From positions 1-5,846 of the forward strand of contig CALDLA010000151.1 of assembly GCA_937898415.1 (NCBI GenBank): DNA of 5,846 nt, written 5' to 3'. The notes beneath the pieces are model-generated. The model was not told the DNA's origin and made no database searches. It was given only the letters and a program-made list of their open reading frames with translations. The translations under genes and the position numbers were made by a program. This document shows, piece by piece, positions 5,840-5,846 of this stretch (the first letter of the stretch is position 1; the number at the start of each line of letters is the position of its first letter). The stretch comes from an uncultured Prevotellaceae bacterium (GTDB lineage Bacteria > Bacteroidota > Bacteroidia > Bacteroidales > Bacteroidaceae).

Positions 5840-5846
5840 CTGTATA

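Noticed and set aside
1..5846. Search for insertion sequences, tRNA genes or phage genes
   Set aside because: No transposase motifs, terminal inverted repeats, tRNA-like cloverleaf or phage protein was recognised; the coding space is filled by the listed genes.

Overview
The window looks like chromosomal DNA of a Bacteroidales bacterium, most likely Prevotellaceae or Bacteroidaceae. This is an inference from protein style (HipA, HEAT-like and CatA-like proteins resembling those of gut Bacteroidales), from the near absence of Shine-Dalgarno sequences, and from a CACTTTA/CACTTTT heptamer repeat that I associate with Bacteroidetes genomes. No search was run.

Left part, plus strand (1-1619): the 3' end of a gene that fits a HipB-like XRE antitoxin, then after 6 nt a complete hipA-type kinase toxin gene. 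The ATP-binding loop and catalytic residues are intact, and there is a C-terminal extension relative to E. coli HipA. A 70-nt convergent gap (1620-1689) follows. It holds two abutting small hairpins and a short direct repeat, and resembles a dispersed intergenic element.

Right part, minus strand (5839 down to 1690): six genes in one tightly packed, probably single, transcription unit. In order of transcription they are a DJ-1/PfpI domain fused to a glyoxalase-fold (VOC) domain; a small protein with ten cysteines; a truncated CatA-like (chloramphenicol acetyltransferase fold) gene lacking its catalytic half; a tandem two-domain flavodoxin-fold oxidoreductase; a small alpha/beta hydrolase; and a small HEAT/ARM-like helical protein. 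Four of the five junctions are overlaps or gaps of 10 nt or less: a 10-nt gap, a 4-nt ATGA overlap, a 2-nt gap and a 10-nt overlap. This points to co-transcription and translational coupling. The promoter would lie beyond the right edge, since only 7 nt upstream of the first gene are visible.

The content of the minus-strand cluster (DJ-1-like, VOC, flavin reductase, Cys-rich protein, hydrolase, acetyltransferase remnant) suggests a small-molecule, electrophile or xenobiotic handling operon, but no substrate can be read from sequence. The most unusual feature is the flavodoxin fusion. Its interdomain linker is encoded by a 7-nt tandem repeat of intergenic type, so the fusion may have formed through an intergenic repeat and could be broken or restored by slippage. 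No tRNA, rRNA, CRISPR array, insertion sequence or phage gene was seen, and no stretch over 300 nt lacks a gene.
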